Shown here: in pieces, positions 32,201 to 37,600 of the stretch
Layout: every line of letters begins with the position of its first letter
Position numbering within the stretch: position 1 is the first letter of the stretch
Source of the DNA: Pectinophora gossypiella
Lineage: Eukaryota; Arthropoda; Insecta; Lepidoptera; Gelechiidae
Direction: 5' to 3'
Assembly (NCBI RefSeq): GCF_024362695.1
Contig: NC_065426.1
Location: 7,966,236-8,030,235 of the forward strand
DNA: 64,000 bases
Position numbers and translations under genes: made by a program
Notes under the pieces: generated by a model
Databases searched by the model: none
The model's input: only the letters and a program-made list of their open reading frames with translations
Told to the model about the DNA's origin: nothing

Positions 32201-33295
32201 TACGAAATTCAAATTCAAATTCCTTTATTGCAAAAAAATGTGGTACATATATGGTAGTAAAAGTAATAAAAATTATAGTTTCACACATTTCGCTTAAAGT
32301 AGCATGCAAAAAAAAATGTTTACGTTATATGACTCCCCAATCCAATGTAAAAAGAACATTATAATTAAATTAAATGTCAGACGGTAAAATATAGTTTAAT
32401 AACATTTTGAAATAAAATATTGAAAGATCTGATTTCCTGACTTTCTATAAGATAGGTCACTACCAATCAAACAAGAAACCACACCACTACTACCTATCTA
32501 GAAAGTCAGAATATTAAATCTGTATTCTTAAGTTTAGATACTGAACGGGCTGTGTTATCACATAGACATTAATATTATAATTAATTATCTACAACTCGAG
32601 CGAATTAACCTACTCGCAGGACATGCACGACACGACAAATAAGCCAATAAAATTACTTAATCCATCGCGTTGCTAATAGTTGTGTCATATATCGAGTAAC
32701 GCACAAAAAATGCGATAAATGAACCAACGCTATTTTGGATGCGTAAGCTACGCGATAAAGGAGCCAATTGAATTGGTTTATTATTAGATCAATTCATTTA
32801 TTACCAATTGATAAGCGTAATTTGGGTACTGGCTGAATATCAGTGTTGGTGAGAGTGGGTACTCGTACCATACTCTTAGCAACAATATTCTGAATCAGTC
32901 CCATTTCCCTGGGCAGTGTTGGCTACTAGTCACAAATTGTTAATTTTAATTTATGTAAATGCTTTTGTAACCTTCACTGTTTTGGGAATAATGTTATTCT
33001 ATTATATTTTATTCTAGATTATTGTTTCGTGAGTTGATTCGCGCGGGTTGTACAGTCATGAGCAATATCATGTACCCACTTTAGAACTCTGTCGCACTAT
33101 CATATTTGACATTTAATGAGACTTACAGTTTAATTTGTCAAAAAAGTTAATGTGACATGGTTTCAAAGTGTATAGATATTAGTACTCGTGACCAGGTAGT
33201 AGGTTATACAGGCTTACAATAATAATTAACACTACTAACTTTTCTGTTTCATGCTGCAGACAGGACCGGCTGGCTTCCTCAAAAGCTTTTTCTGA
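10601..33295 (+). CDS. brp: bruchpilot (brp), ELKS/CAST-family active-zone scaffold, Brp-type C-terminus; 5' end outside window
   Basis: Bruchpilot is the large coiled-coil protein that builds the presynaptic active zone (T-bar), clusters calcium channels and tethers synaptic vesicles. Sixteen exons (10601-10750, 10926-11022, 11111-11166, 11967-12230, 13446-13613, 16114-16260, 21735-22480, 23019-23229, 23915-24067, 25612-25800, 26187-26326, 26432-28601, 29418-29684, 29906-30111, 31042-31105, 33260-33295) have AG/GT borders and matching phases and keep one frame over 5064 nt. The first visible residues, KQAMLVRQLEEELRLRMRQP, and later LDEFRLEIQRRDQEILAMAA are hallmark ELKS/Brp segments. The rest is charged heptad coiled coil, and the protein ends GPAGFLKSFF like fly Brp. 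The start codon and N-terminal exons lie left of position 1 or were not recognised. Exon 4 looks like an optional cassette. Family assignment rests on remembered fly and vertebrate sequences; exon borders are read directly. Confidence 0.95.
10926..11022 (+). CDS. brp: brp exon 2 of window
   Basis: The acceptor ACAACAG and donor GTACGT bound 97 nt encoding ELELRIETQKQTLQARDES through LLEMLQNKGMG. The final glycine codon is split 1/2 with the next exon. Confidence 0.95.
11111..11166 (+). CDS. brp: brp exon 3 of window
   Basis: A 56-nt exon between TTTCAG and GTAATT encodes KEEERQMFQQMQAMAQKQ. In fly Brp, as I recall it, this runs straight into LDEFRLEI, so the next coding exon here (11967) would be an insertion relative to fly. 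Confidence 0.95.
11167..11966 (+). other. brp intron 3; 3' part turns GC-rich
   Basis: The first 600 bp are ordinary intron. From about 11770 the sequence becomes GC- and CpG-rich up to exon 4. No repeat is seen. It could be an internal promoter or simply the composition of the cassette. Confidence 0.5.
11967..12230 (+). CDS. brp: brp exon 4, GC-rich ELKS-like cassette exon
   Basis: 88 codons in phase 0 at both ends lie between CTGCAG and GTAAGT, so inclusion or skipping keeps the frame. The peptide starts ELKATADTLRALQAQLER, and its middle, LTAVLETKEARIATLERQ, resembles vertebrate ELKS (LQTVIEMKDSKISSMERG, from memory). It ends in a proline-rich stretch and VEPPFKRQ. Base composition is strikingly GC-rich, with G or C at nearly every third codon position, against AT-rich neighbours. 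No tandem repeats are seen. The match supports an ancestral ELKS exon that is optional in Brp-type transcripts. Confidence 0.85.
12231..12377 (+). CDS. brp: possible retained-intron extension of brp exon 4 ending in a stop
   Basis: The frame of exon 4 stays open beyond its GTAAGT donor for 48 codons to a TAG at 12375-12377. The extension keeps the same GC-rich third positions (alanine, arginine and proline rich) and ends RYYSATTL. A composition that holds up to the stop and then drops sharply suggests that read-through is a real short isoform rather than chance. T-T-L at the end fits a class I PDZ ligand. No poly(A) signal was confirmed immediately downstream. Confidence 0.4.
   Translation, partial: VSFLLNDVRVMKDGRTSAPPAALRPRRPALRLAPAAAPTQRYYSATTL
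12378..13445 (+). other. brp intron 4, nothing recognised
   Basis: Unique-looking AT-rich sequence with no SINE or LINE match. It may hold a 3' UTR for the read-through isoform. Confidence 0.5.
13446..13613 (+). CDS. brp: brp exon 5 of window
   Basis: The acceptor ATAATCAG and donor GTAAGT bound 56 codons in phase 0: LDEFRLEIQRRDQEILAMAA through SLCAKEEHYSMLQTD. This is one of the most conserved ELKS/Brp segments. A pentanucleotide-like repeat begins about 15 nt after the donor. Confidence 0.97.
13621..13742. repeat. AATGC pentanucleotide repeat
   Basis: About 20 imperfect AATGC units with AATGCG and AATGCT variants, starting a few bases after the exon 5 donor. Confidence 0.9.
14005..15526 (+). 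mobile_element. 1.5-kb pogo/Tc1-like DNA transposon in brp intron 5
   Basis: Ends read GGCAGGTGAGCCGG and CCGGGTCACCTGCCC, an inverted repeat about 24 bp long that continues with TGGCCA, flanked by TA on both sides (14003-14004, 15527-15528). Inside is a short HTH ORF (14558-14794). Many TGGCCA-AAA-TGGG motifs, in both orientations, occupy the subterminal parts. No full transposase with DDE residues is present, so it is non-autonomous or decayed. Confidence 0.8.
14558..14794 (+). CDS. psq/pogo-type helix-turn-helix ORF inside the transposon
   Basis: 78 codons from an ATG at 14558: MSPSKPNTKKIGVVKRKLFQ, then SPHKITLALNAIKNGMPVAT and ASRDFNVPRTTLRLKLL. The pattern (A-I-x2-G-x4-A-S/A-x3-F-x-V-P-x2-T-L) is the pipsqueak/CENP-B N-terminal DNA-binding helix-turn-helix of pogo-like transposases. 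The following exon or catalytic domain is missing; the last 15 codons may be intronic. It could be an expressed remnant, but no evidence shows that. Confidence 0.6.
   Translation: MSPSKPNTKKIGVVKRKLFQYSPHKITLALNAIKNGMPVATASRDFNVPRTTLRLKLLRWKSFCPTFIYKILKYKYLN
15655..15905 (-). mobile_element. MITE of the ATAGGCTA-GTTGG type, degenerate
   Basis: Contains ATCAAAGATAAATTATGAAAT and TTTTGACGTTTAGTAAAAAGT, the reverse of the sequence at 17898-18230, 25832-25960 and 54679-54890. Confidence 0.6.
16114..16260 (+). CDS. brp: brp exon 6 of window
   Basis: 49 codons between TTCACAG and GTAACC, phase 0. They start VEELKARLDEKSRIVEKKT and end IKDRKINVLQRK, matching ELKS/Brp coiled coil. A degenerate inverted-repeat element starts about 15 nt after the donor. 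Confidence 0.97.
16276..16449. mobile_element. degenerate MITE of the GGCCACATCGAAGC family
   Basis: GGCCACATTGAAGCGATTCAC near the left and ATGCGCAGATGTCAAATTACA on the right match the family of 50984-51132 in opposite halves. Confidence 0.6.
16665..16806. repeat. tRNA-like palindrome
   Basis: GACTCGGATGGGACTTCAACCCG is mirrored by CGGGTTCAAGTCCCGTCCGAG, each holding a B-box sequence. The reverse strand also has an A-box like TGGTTAACACGCTCGTCC. No proper acceptor stem is seen, so it is SINE-derived rather than a tRNA gene. Confidence 0.65.
17020..17125 (-). repeat. SINE-A fragment
   Basis: GGTTATTATTGAATCGCC-like text (here AGTTATTATTGAATCGCCAG) and GCCCCTGACATGGCTTACG match the SINE-A tail. 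Confidence 0.75.
17182..17340. repeat. (CA)n microsatellite
   Basis: About 150 bp of CA/ACAC with CATA and CAAA interruptions. Confidence 0.97.
17747..17780. repeat. short inverted repeat GGGTGACACCCG / CGGGTGTCACCC
   Basis: 12-bp perfect arms around a 10-bp loop; GGTGTCACCCCC-like motifs recur at 18414-18468. Confidence 0.7.
17898..18230. mobile_element. MITE of the ATAGGCTA type carrying a nested 54-bp insertion
   Basis: Body matches 25832-25960 (CAAATCA-TTACT, ACTAAACGTCAAAACA, TGTGATGTCATAGGAAA) except that 17936-17989 is extra and flanked by CAATTACTCTT on both sides. Confidence 0.7.
17936..17989 (-). mobile_element. 54-bp truncated copy of the hairpin retroelement
   Basis: Matches the left arm at 7742-7790 (AACGGGTTCTTACCGCGTTT) and is bounded by an 11-bp target duplication. 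Confidence 0.8.
18632..18710. repeat. second copy of the 4765-4860 repeat
   Basis: GTGGCCAGATCTTAGAATTG and CATTTCATGAAATGGTCATA. Confidence 0.65.
18718..18892 (+). mobile_element. non-LTR retrotransposon C-terminal remnant
   Basis: Open frame GRGRPRRAYMEQIKEKVNVV, then SYREVKELAFDRLEWKMLHR and QERGS stop, the usual end of a LINE reverse transcriptase ORF, followed by a TTGATGATGATGA tail. Confidence 0.8.
19060..19260. repeat. single unit of the 4895-5620 foldback repeat
   Basis: TTTCACTTGATATCGGCTCA, AATCATGG and TTAGTATTCGTTACTCACTAAC match the array units. Confidence 0.65.
19461..19890. repeat. tandem repeat, three units of about 140 bp
   Basis: Units begin TAATTGAGGGT near 19466, 19606 and 19749; each has AAGCAGGACG-GGCGTCCTAAAA, TAGTCTCGACTAGTTTG and ACGTGACTTATTGTA-ATTTGCCG. 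The end of the unit (GACTTATTGTAGATTTGCCG) is also found in the dispersed repeat at 31236, 35010 and 42440. Confidence 0.88.
20017..20187 (-). mobile_element. 171-bp retro-insertion inside a SINE B box
   Basis: AGGGGTTCGAATCC at 20003-20016 and 20188-20201 flanks an insert starting with a T run (poly-A tail on the reverse strand). The duplicated site is the SINE's own B box. Confidence 0.8.
20412..20734 (-). repeat. SINE-A, full length, good consensus
   Basis: Reverse strand: GGCCTCCGTGGTCCAGTGGT head, CCCGGGTTCGAATCCCGG B box, body and CCCACACGATAGAAGAAGAA tail. Confidence 0.93.
21100..21734 (+). other. 3' part of brp intron 6
   Basis: Apart from a short CATACATAAACAT LINE-like tail near 21308, nothing is recognised. 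T-rich before the exon 7 acceptor. Confidence 0.5.
21735..22480 (+). CDS. brp: brp exon 7 of window
   Basis: 746 nt after TTCTTACAG encode IENLEDLLKEKDNQVDMARA and then continuous coiled coil with SSEGALSSLEEVIGDKEKQ, SQSELGKSKAELDKA and EKSQGEVYRLKAKLENAQ. The last arginine codon is split 2/1 at GTAAAC. The first part is shared with vertebrate ELKS; the later part is Brp-type. Confidence 0.97.
23019..23229 (+). CDS. brp: brp exon 8 of window
   Basis: 211 nt between TTTTACAG and GTAAAG. One base completes the split arginine, then 70 codons begin MQSSISRLHSERDKAVAELD and end EKLDKSNVELRK. Repeated E-R-D-K-A and L-D-K-A heptads are typical of the Brp block. Confidence 0.96.
23336..23612. mobile_element. 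MITE with long TIRs (TAATTTTATTTTAAGTTATA type)
   Basis: Left TIR CAGTGGTGCTGACAG and TTTTCTTATCCGTTGAAAAGG; right TIR AGAAAAGAAAATGACGGG and GGTGGAATTAGCCCCAG. Same family as 62011-62376. Confidence 0.75.
23719..23868 (+). repeat. LINE 3' end (AATTTGA type)
   Basis: Second of three copies; ends AAAGATATTTTTGAATTGG just 46 bp before brp exon 9. Confidence 0.7.
23915..24067 (+). CDS. brp: brp exon 9 of window
   Basis: 51 codons between TTGTTACAG and GTGAGC, phase 0. It contains YDFESLQSQLDKALGQAARL, nearly identical to the Brp sequence as remembered. The TTG/CTG-rich coiled-coil pattern continues into the next exon without a frame change. Confidence 0.96.
24176..24312 (+). mobile_element. 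LINE C-terminal remnant
   Basis: Codons for FDAMGVFKARVDRHLLGKSD lie in one frame, followed by the GACCACATCGCATCGTCACT sequence typical of a lepidopteran LINE end. A diverged relative is at 42474-42580. Confidence 0.55.
24672..24862 (-). repeat. SINE-C tail and body
   Basis: CATCATCTCCATAGCGTTAAC tail at left, CCTGTCTGACCTTCCAACCTGC and GTGGGTTTCCTCACGATG body. Confidence 0.75.
25320..25545 (+). repeat. SINE-D, most complete copy
   Basis: GAAGCGCCGGTTCGAACTTC (B-box like), CAAATGAGTTATT, GGTGAGGCGTGGGTACTTAG and GGATGTATCTCTGACTACTC; ends about 65 bp before brp exon 10. Confidence 0.7.
25612..25800 (+). CDS. brp: brp exon 10 of window
   Basis: 63 codons after CATGTAG and before GTAGGT. 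They start AQVTRIQKERDTALAEA, contain an alanine-rich run (EAAAAAANRAARDRDSA), and end EKAHQQHQKLT. The pattern of RIQKERD followed by DVLRERWEK matches Brp. Confidence 0.94.
25832..25960. mobile_element. MITE of the ATAGGCTA type
   Basis: Shows the uninterrupted version (GTCAAATCACTTACTTTTAA then CTAAACGTCAAAACA) of the site that carries the insertion at 17936. Confidence 0.6.
26187..26326 (+). CDS. brp: brp exon 11 of window
   Basis: 140 nt between TTCTCAG and GTACAT encode MERDDALTELEILKEKLDKA and KEYEKMLEKYDR, with the arginine codon split 2/1. The methionine is internal, not a start. Confidence 0.96.
26432..28601 (+). CDS. brp: brp exon 12, 2.2-kb coiled-coil exon
   Basis: A single 2170-nt exon (1 + 723 codons) runs from TATTACAG to GTCAGT. 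It encodes almost uninterrupted coiled coil: NEIYRLQNKIEILEADKDRL near the start, REEAERYAARYGKYHDTKEE, ATELEAGRLAKELEK-like text (here DSTEMEAGRLAKELEKSQMH), EKSQDMLVNFQRELNASEAE, and a glutamine-rich end (QMQQQQLQQLQARG). This is the long rod of Brp that spans the active-zone filament. If the donor is not used, the frame runs 18 more codons to a stop at 28656-28658. Antisense frames in this exon are shadows. Confidence 0.97.
28602..29417 (+). other. brp intron after exon 12 with a stem-loop near the donor
   Basis: A two-part hairpin lies at 28653-28746: GGTTGAATCGAGTTCA pairs with TGAACTCGATTGAATC, and CATCGTTGT pairs with ACAACGATG around a 5-nt loop. The rest is T-rich with no repeat. Confidence 0.6.
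29418..29684 (+). CDS. brp: brp exon 13 of window
   Basis: 89 codons between TGTAACAG and GTAAAT, phase 0: LDLHEANKKLQAAGNQNAKA through KKRKEQIDQMEASLRK. The RQLKKRKEQIDQMEASL segment matches the C-terminal region of fly Brp (RKRKEQMDQLEKSL, from memory). Confidence 0.96.
29906..30111 (+). CDS. brp: brp exon 14 of window
   Basis: 206 nt between ATTTCAG and GTAAGC. The peptide contains TDLNKKLTETQREAEQAKQQ and the very conserved TETERLLQLVQMSQEEQAQK. The last glutamine codon is split 2/1. Confidence 0.96.
30242..30557 (-). repeat. SINE-A, near full length
   Basis: TTCTTCTTCTATCGTGTGGG at left to GGACCATCGAGGCCG at right; B box partly decayed (GGTTCGAATCC kept). Confidence 0.9.
31042..31105 (+). 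CDS. brp: brp exon 15 of window, last shared exon
   Basis: 64 nt between TTTACAG and GTATAT complete the glutamine and encode SIRNLQAKLKSQQQAQAQRE plus a final glutamate, ending in phase 0. Both 33260 and 33966 start in phase 0, so this exon is the natural branch point for the two C-termini. Confidence 0.94.
31236..31605 (+). repeat. dispersed repeat (GACTTATTGTAGATTTGCCG family), long copy
   Basis: TGGCTTATTGTAGATTTGCC, GGCTCTCACCCGGTACAAC, TTTAAGACAACAGGCCT, GCGCGAACCTCGTCTCAGG and GAATTAATCGAACCTAGTGG. Same order at 35010-35106 plus 35757-35880; a reverse end lies at 63926-64000. Confidence 0.75.
31610..31926 (-). repeat. SINE-A, full length
   Basis: Head with GGTAGTCCAGTGGTTGAGCG-type sequence on the reverse strand, CCCGGGTTCGAATCCCGG B box, body and CACACGATAAGAAG tail. 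Confidence 0.92.
31930..33040 (+). other. brp last intron, mostly unassigned
   Basis: Contains a reverse LINE tail at 32211-32290 (AATTCAAATTCAAATTCC, TTTATTGCAAAAAAATGTGG). A mirrored GATTTCCTGACTTTC / GAAAGTCAG pair near 32430-32515 could be a small foldback element. The rest is AT-rich without match. Confidence 0.5.
33052..33193. mobile_element. MITE of the TACAGTCATGAGCA family, copy 1
   Basis: TACAGTCATGAGCAATAT and ATTAGTACTCGTGACC ends; interior ACTCTGTCGCACTA and TTTGTCAAAAAAGTTAATGTG. Ends about 65 bp before the Brp terminal exon. Confidence 0.75.
33260..33295 (+). CDS. brp: brp terminal exon, Brp-type tail GPAGFLKSFF
   Basis: After an ATGCTGCAG acceptor, 11 codons TGPAGFLKSFF and a TGA at 33293-33295. 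The same ending closes fly Brp, where the last residues are needed for vesicle tethering. The exon is so short that it can only be recognised by the protein. Confidence 0.96.
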   Translation, partial: TGPAGFLKSFF

Positions 33296-33646
33296 GTTAA
33301 TCTTTCGCACCAAGACTGTCGTTCGTTTGTTTGCTCTATCCTTTACATTTATTTAACTGTCGACTTCTAAAGCGACGTCTCTTAACTCCACTAACACGTA
33401 AGCTATACAAAAAATACGTACAAGTAATCCAGAGATTTAGTCTTGAAGAATGTTATAAGGATTCGTTAAAGATATACGTATTTCATTTACTGCCATCACG
33501 CGATGAGTTACAGTAATTCTCTCACGCCGATTCATGTAAAATTTTTCAGGATTAAGTCCAAACCGCTCCTCAGTTTGATCATTGTAACCAGCACACGACT
33601 ACTAGACTAGATAATTTGTAAGTGATGTTTAAAGAAAAAAAATAAA
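33296..33646 (+). promoter_or_regulatory. brp: brp 3' UTR with candidate poly(A) signal
   Basis: Untranslated sequence after the Brp stop. AATAAA at 33641-33646 is a candidate polyadenylation signal about 350 nt downstream. No repeat insertion is evident here. Use of this signal would exclude the ELKS-type exons beginning at 33966. Confidence 0.5.
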
Positions 33647-33965
33647 ATTAAAAAATAATCGTGTTCAACGGGAATAATTTTTTAAGTATTGATAAAGACG
33701 TAATCAATATTGTAAAACTGTTAAGTAATCATGTATCTATGATAGATAGATTGAGTAAGGTGTCCACTAGTCGACGTTACCAGGCTTTCAATCTTGTTAT
33801 GCGATATATCAATTATCTTATATAAAAAAATAAAAGAAAATCTATGTTGACTTTTCTCGAGTTATTTTTGACATTGTTAATTGTTTCGTTGTTGAAAGTA
33901 AAATGCTGTTTTATTATATTAATTTTTCCTTTTTCGTTACTTTTGTCTGTTTACCCTCGAACTAG

Positions 33966-34643
33966 GAACTATCGAGAGCGAGACAGAGTGAGATAGCAGC
34001 AATAGATGATTTGAATAACGTGCTTAAAGAAAGAGATGACTACAGAGATAGACTTGAGGAAAGCAAGATGAAACTAATTGACTTAGAGATAGAATTGAAC
34101 GAGTCATCCCTTATACTGTCAGAGGTATTAAAAATATCGGACGGTCACGAATTGACTCAGATACAAAAGAGCAGGAGCTTTTTTGAGCTACAAAAAAGTG
34201 GCACGGTGGTAGATAGACTGGACAAGTTTAGCAGATTTAGTAGAAGTTTCAACGACATCAACGTACTTAAACAGAGAAACGGTAGAGACGACCAACCAAT
34301 GAAAAGACTTACAAGTAAAATAAGTGACTTGTCCAAAGAGATCGGTATTAAGAACTCGAAAATAATTGAACAGCAACGATGTATATCTATTCTAGAAGAA
34401 GCTTTGAGGGAGAATAATAATATAGCGGAATTCGAACAACTACTGGCTGTTGTCAGAAGCAAAGATGAAAGAATCAATGAATTGGAGAGAATTGTGAACA
34501 AGAAAGGTGGGGTGTCGATCGATGAGAAAGACAAAAGGATAATGGAATTAGAGGAAGCTTTGAAAGAGTCGTTTATGATTGCTGCTGAAAGAGAAAAAGT
34601 TTTTTACGAAGAAGAACAGAGGAGAATCGCTACTTTGAATAAG
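33966..34643 (+). CDS. brp: ELKS-type tail exon 1
   Basis: 226 codons in phase 0 between AACTAG and GTAAGT. An in-frame TAG formed by the acceptor itself shows the exon cannot extend left. The peptide begins ELSRARQSEIAAIDDLNNVL, has a serine-rich low-coil middle (SFFELQKSGTVVDRLDKFSR) and ends with EKDKRIMELEEALKES and AAEREKVFYEEEQRR, the part matching vertebrate ELKS. Codon use is AT-rich, unlike exon 4. Confidence 0.88.
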
Positions 34644-37600
34644 GTAAGTTTTCAATTCAGTAAGTACTTAATAATTTTGTTGTCATTCCTAAATGCGCAC
34701 AACCCTATAAGTATTTCCTTTAAAAAGTAGCATGGAGAATGCTACACCGACAAGAGCGTGGCTCTTAAGTTAGTGATGATGATGGTTGACTCACAAAGAT
34801 TTCGTGATTTCAGATGAAGAAAATGGAACAGAGGATAAAATCGTTACAAAACGCTTCAGCGCTGAATTGTGAAACTTGTTCGAGTGTATTGAAGCGATAC
34901 AAGCAGCTGGATCACGCCCTGCATGCTTGTAGGGAAGAAAAAGAAATGATACTGCGACAACTTTCGCATACAGTGTAAGTTTTTTTTTTAACTTGCTTAA
35001 TTTTATTTTTTTGGCGTGACTTATCGTAGATTTGCCGCATTCACTAGTCGGCTGGACAAATGGGGAGCGCCGCGGGCTCTCACCCGGTACAAAATTTAAG
35101 ACAACAGATTCAGATTTAATTATTTCATATTTAGTTGACACATTTTAAGTACAAAAATTCTACAAAAAGGTAACATAAATATGATTATTATTGTTGCGTA
35201 TGGCAGACAAAAATAAAATATCCTGCGTGGATCAAATATCCAGCTTAAGCTCCCTTAACCAAGTCTCTGCTGCATCCGTCACACAATGCAGCTCGGCTAT
35301 ACCACCTGGGAACTGGTGCAGAAGGCACTCGTTCACTATGTGAGATATGGTTTGATCCGGGTGACCACATTCACAGTATGGCGACTCCTTTAAGCCCCCA
35401 TTCATATAGGTAACAACATAAATATGATCGTCAGTTCTAAAACATTAAATGCAATTATTATTATAATAGAATGTCAACAATAGAACATAATGTCAACAAA
35501 AGAAATCCTATAAAAATAATAATATTATTATTAGATTCAATGTAAGATTCAAATTAATACACGTCATAATACTCATAATTGATAAAATAGTCTTAATTAT
35601 TAAAATTTATAAAATTACAATAATGTAATTAATTACAATAGTTCAATATAAATATTTAATAAAATCGTCAACAGAATATAGCTCTATATGCAACATAAGG
35701 TTTTTTTGACGGTGACCGAATGAAACGTCACATTTCTCATTTTTAATACTAGTAACAGGCCTGAGGATGCCCAGTAGGGTGCGAACCTCGGCTCAGGGCG
35801 TCGTGTGAGAGGATTATAATTTGAAAGAATTAATCGACCCTAGTGGGCCGATTGCGACGAGGGCTTTAATTAAGAGATTAGCTTTTGATATAGACACCTA
35901 TCAATTTGCAGACAAAACATCTTGGAAGCGGCGATTAGCGAAAAGGATGCACAGATAGCTGAACTTGAAGTAAAAGGGGTCCTGGATGAAAACGAGACGC
36001 AGCGATGCGACGCTCTGAAGTGCGAGCGAGACAAACTACTAGACAGACTGAAAACTGAGGTACTTACAGTAACGAGATTTTCGTTTAAGCCGCCAAAGGC
36101 CCCTGACATGACTCATGTAATCAGTACTCACTTACATCAGTAAGTAGTAACCGGGATCAACGTCTTAACGTCTTACTATCGGACAATCAGGTGATCAGCC
36201 TGTAATGTCCTAACCTAGTCCTAACAAAACTAGGGGATCACATGGTGATTTTTGTGATATGTCCCCACCGGGATTCGAACCCGGGACCTCCGGATTGTGA
36301 GCCCAACGCTCAACCATTGGACCACAGAGACCGTTAACTGTGTTAGTAAAAATTGCACTTAAGATAAATTAATAACTCATTGGTACTATTTCGGCGATTA
36401 CCTCTAATATAATTTTAGCATCGAGATAAACTTTATCATGACTTTTGACCATTTCGTTCACAGAACGAGCGCCTAGTGGAGGTTCAGCGTTTGAAGTACC
36501 AGGGGCCAATACCTGAGCAGGAGGTTGTAGCCATTGCCCTGGCCGATGACGTCATTGCCGTCTGCGACGACAATGTAATTGTCTGGGTAACACACGTCTC
36601 CTGTCGAGAATGCGAGTGATCTGATTAGCTGTTGCACTAATGCCTATGAACCTGTGTGTGTGTGTGTGTGTGTGGGTGTGCTTGTGTGTGCGTGTGAACC
36701 TTTTAACGTATTTTAGGTTTTAACTGGTTTTAAATACTATACTATAAATGCGAAAGATCACTGACTGACTGACTCACTCACTCATCACGAAATATCAAAA
36801 ATTACAAGTGTAAGGAGTCTCAATTTTTTTTCTTCAATTTTAAGCGCTAAAAAGGGGTTTCATACAGACTCGGTGAGACCTTAAAGCGTATTCTCTATTC
36901 CTTCACAAAAACCTTTCCTATCCATCGTCCATCGCACCCAAAATTGTAAAGGATATAATAAGAATTTTCTGTATGTGTGTGTGAGTATGCGCGCGCCTTT
37001 TAACGTACTCGTATACTTACGTGCGTGCGGGCCGGCGTGTGTGTGTGTGGGTGTGTGTTTGTTTTTTCTGTCAATAGTTAATCAATTAACTAATAGCAAC
37101 TGATACAGTTTTGATACAGATTAGTAAGTTATGATTTAAAAATATTGAATTGCTTTAACTAATGAAATGAAAACTCTATTTGCGTTCCATGTGGTACGTA
37201 CATAGAGATAAGGATAGTCTTCACTCATCATCATCAATTTAAGAGCCACGCTCTTGTGGGTGCCGCATTTTCCATGCTACTTTTTTAGGGAAAAATAGGG
37301 CAGTGGTTTCCCTCTTGCCTTCCGCCCAGCAGTACTCTGTCTGACGCGAGTGGGATGGCGCCCAGAGTAGTCTATTACAAAGCCATACTAGGACCCACTA
37401 TTCACTATTTATTTTTGAGTCTTCACTATGTCATGTAAAGTCATGTTATAGTACAATTCCACATTATACTCGCCTGTAATCTGTGAGGTGAGTAGACCCA
37501 TAAATACCTAATCTTAACCACCTCAAGATGATACTTCGGGTCTACCTAAAATAGCCTAAAACTCTCCATTTAGGCTATATTTACAATGAGTGTCATTATA

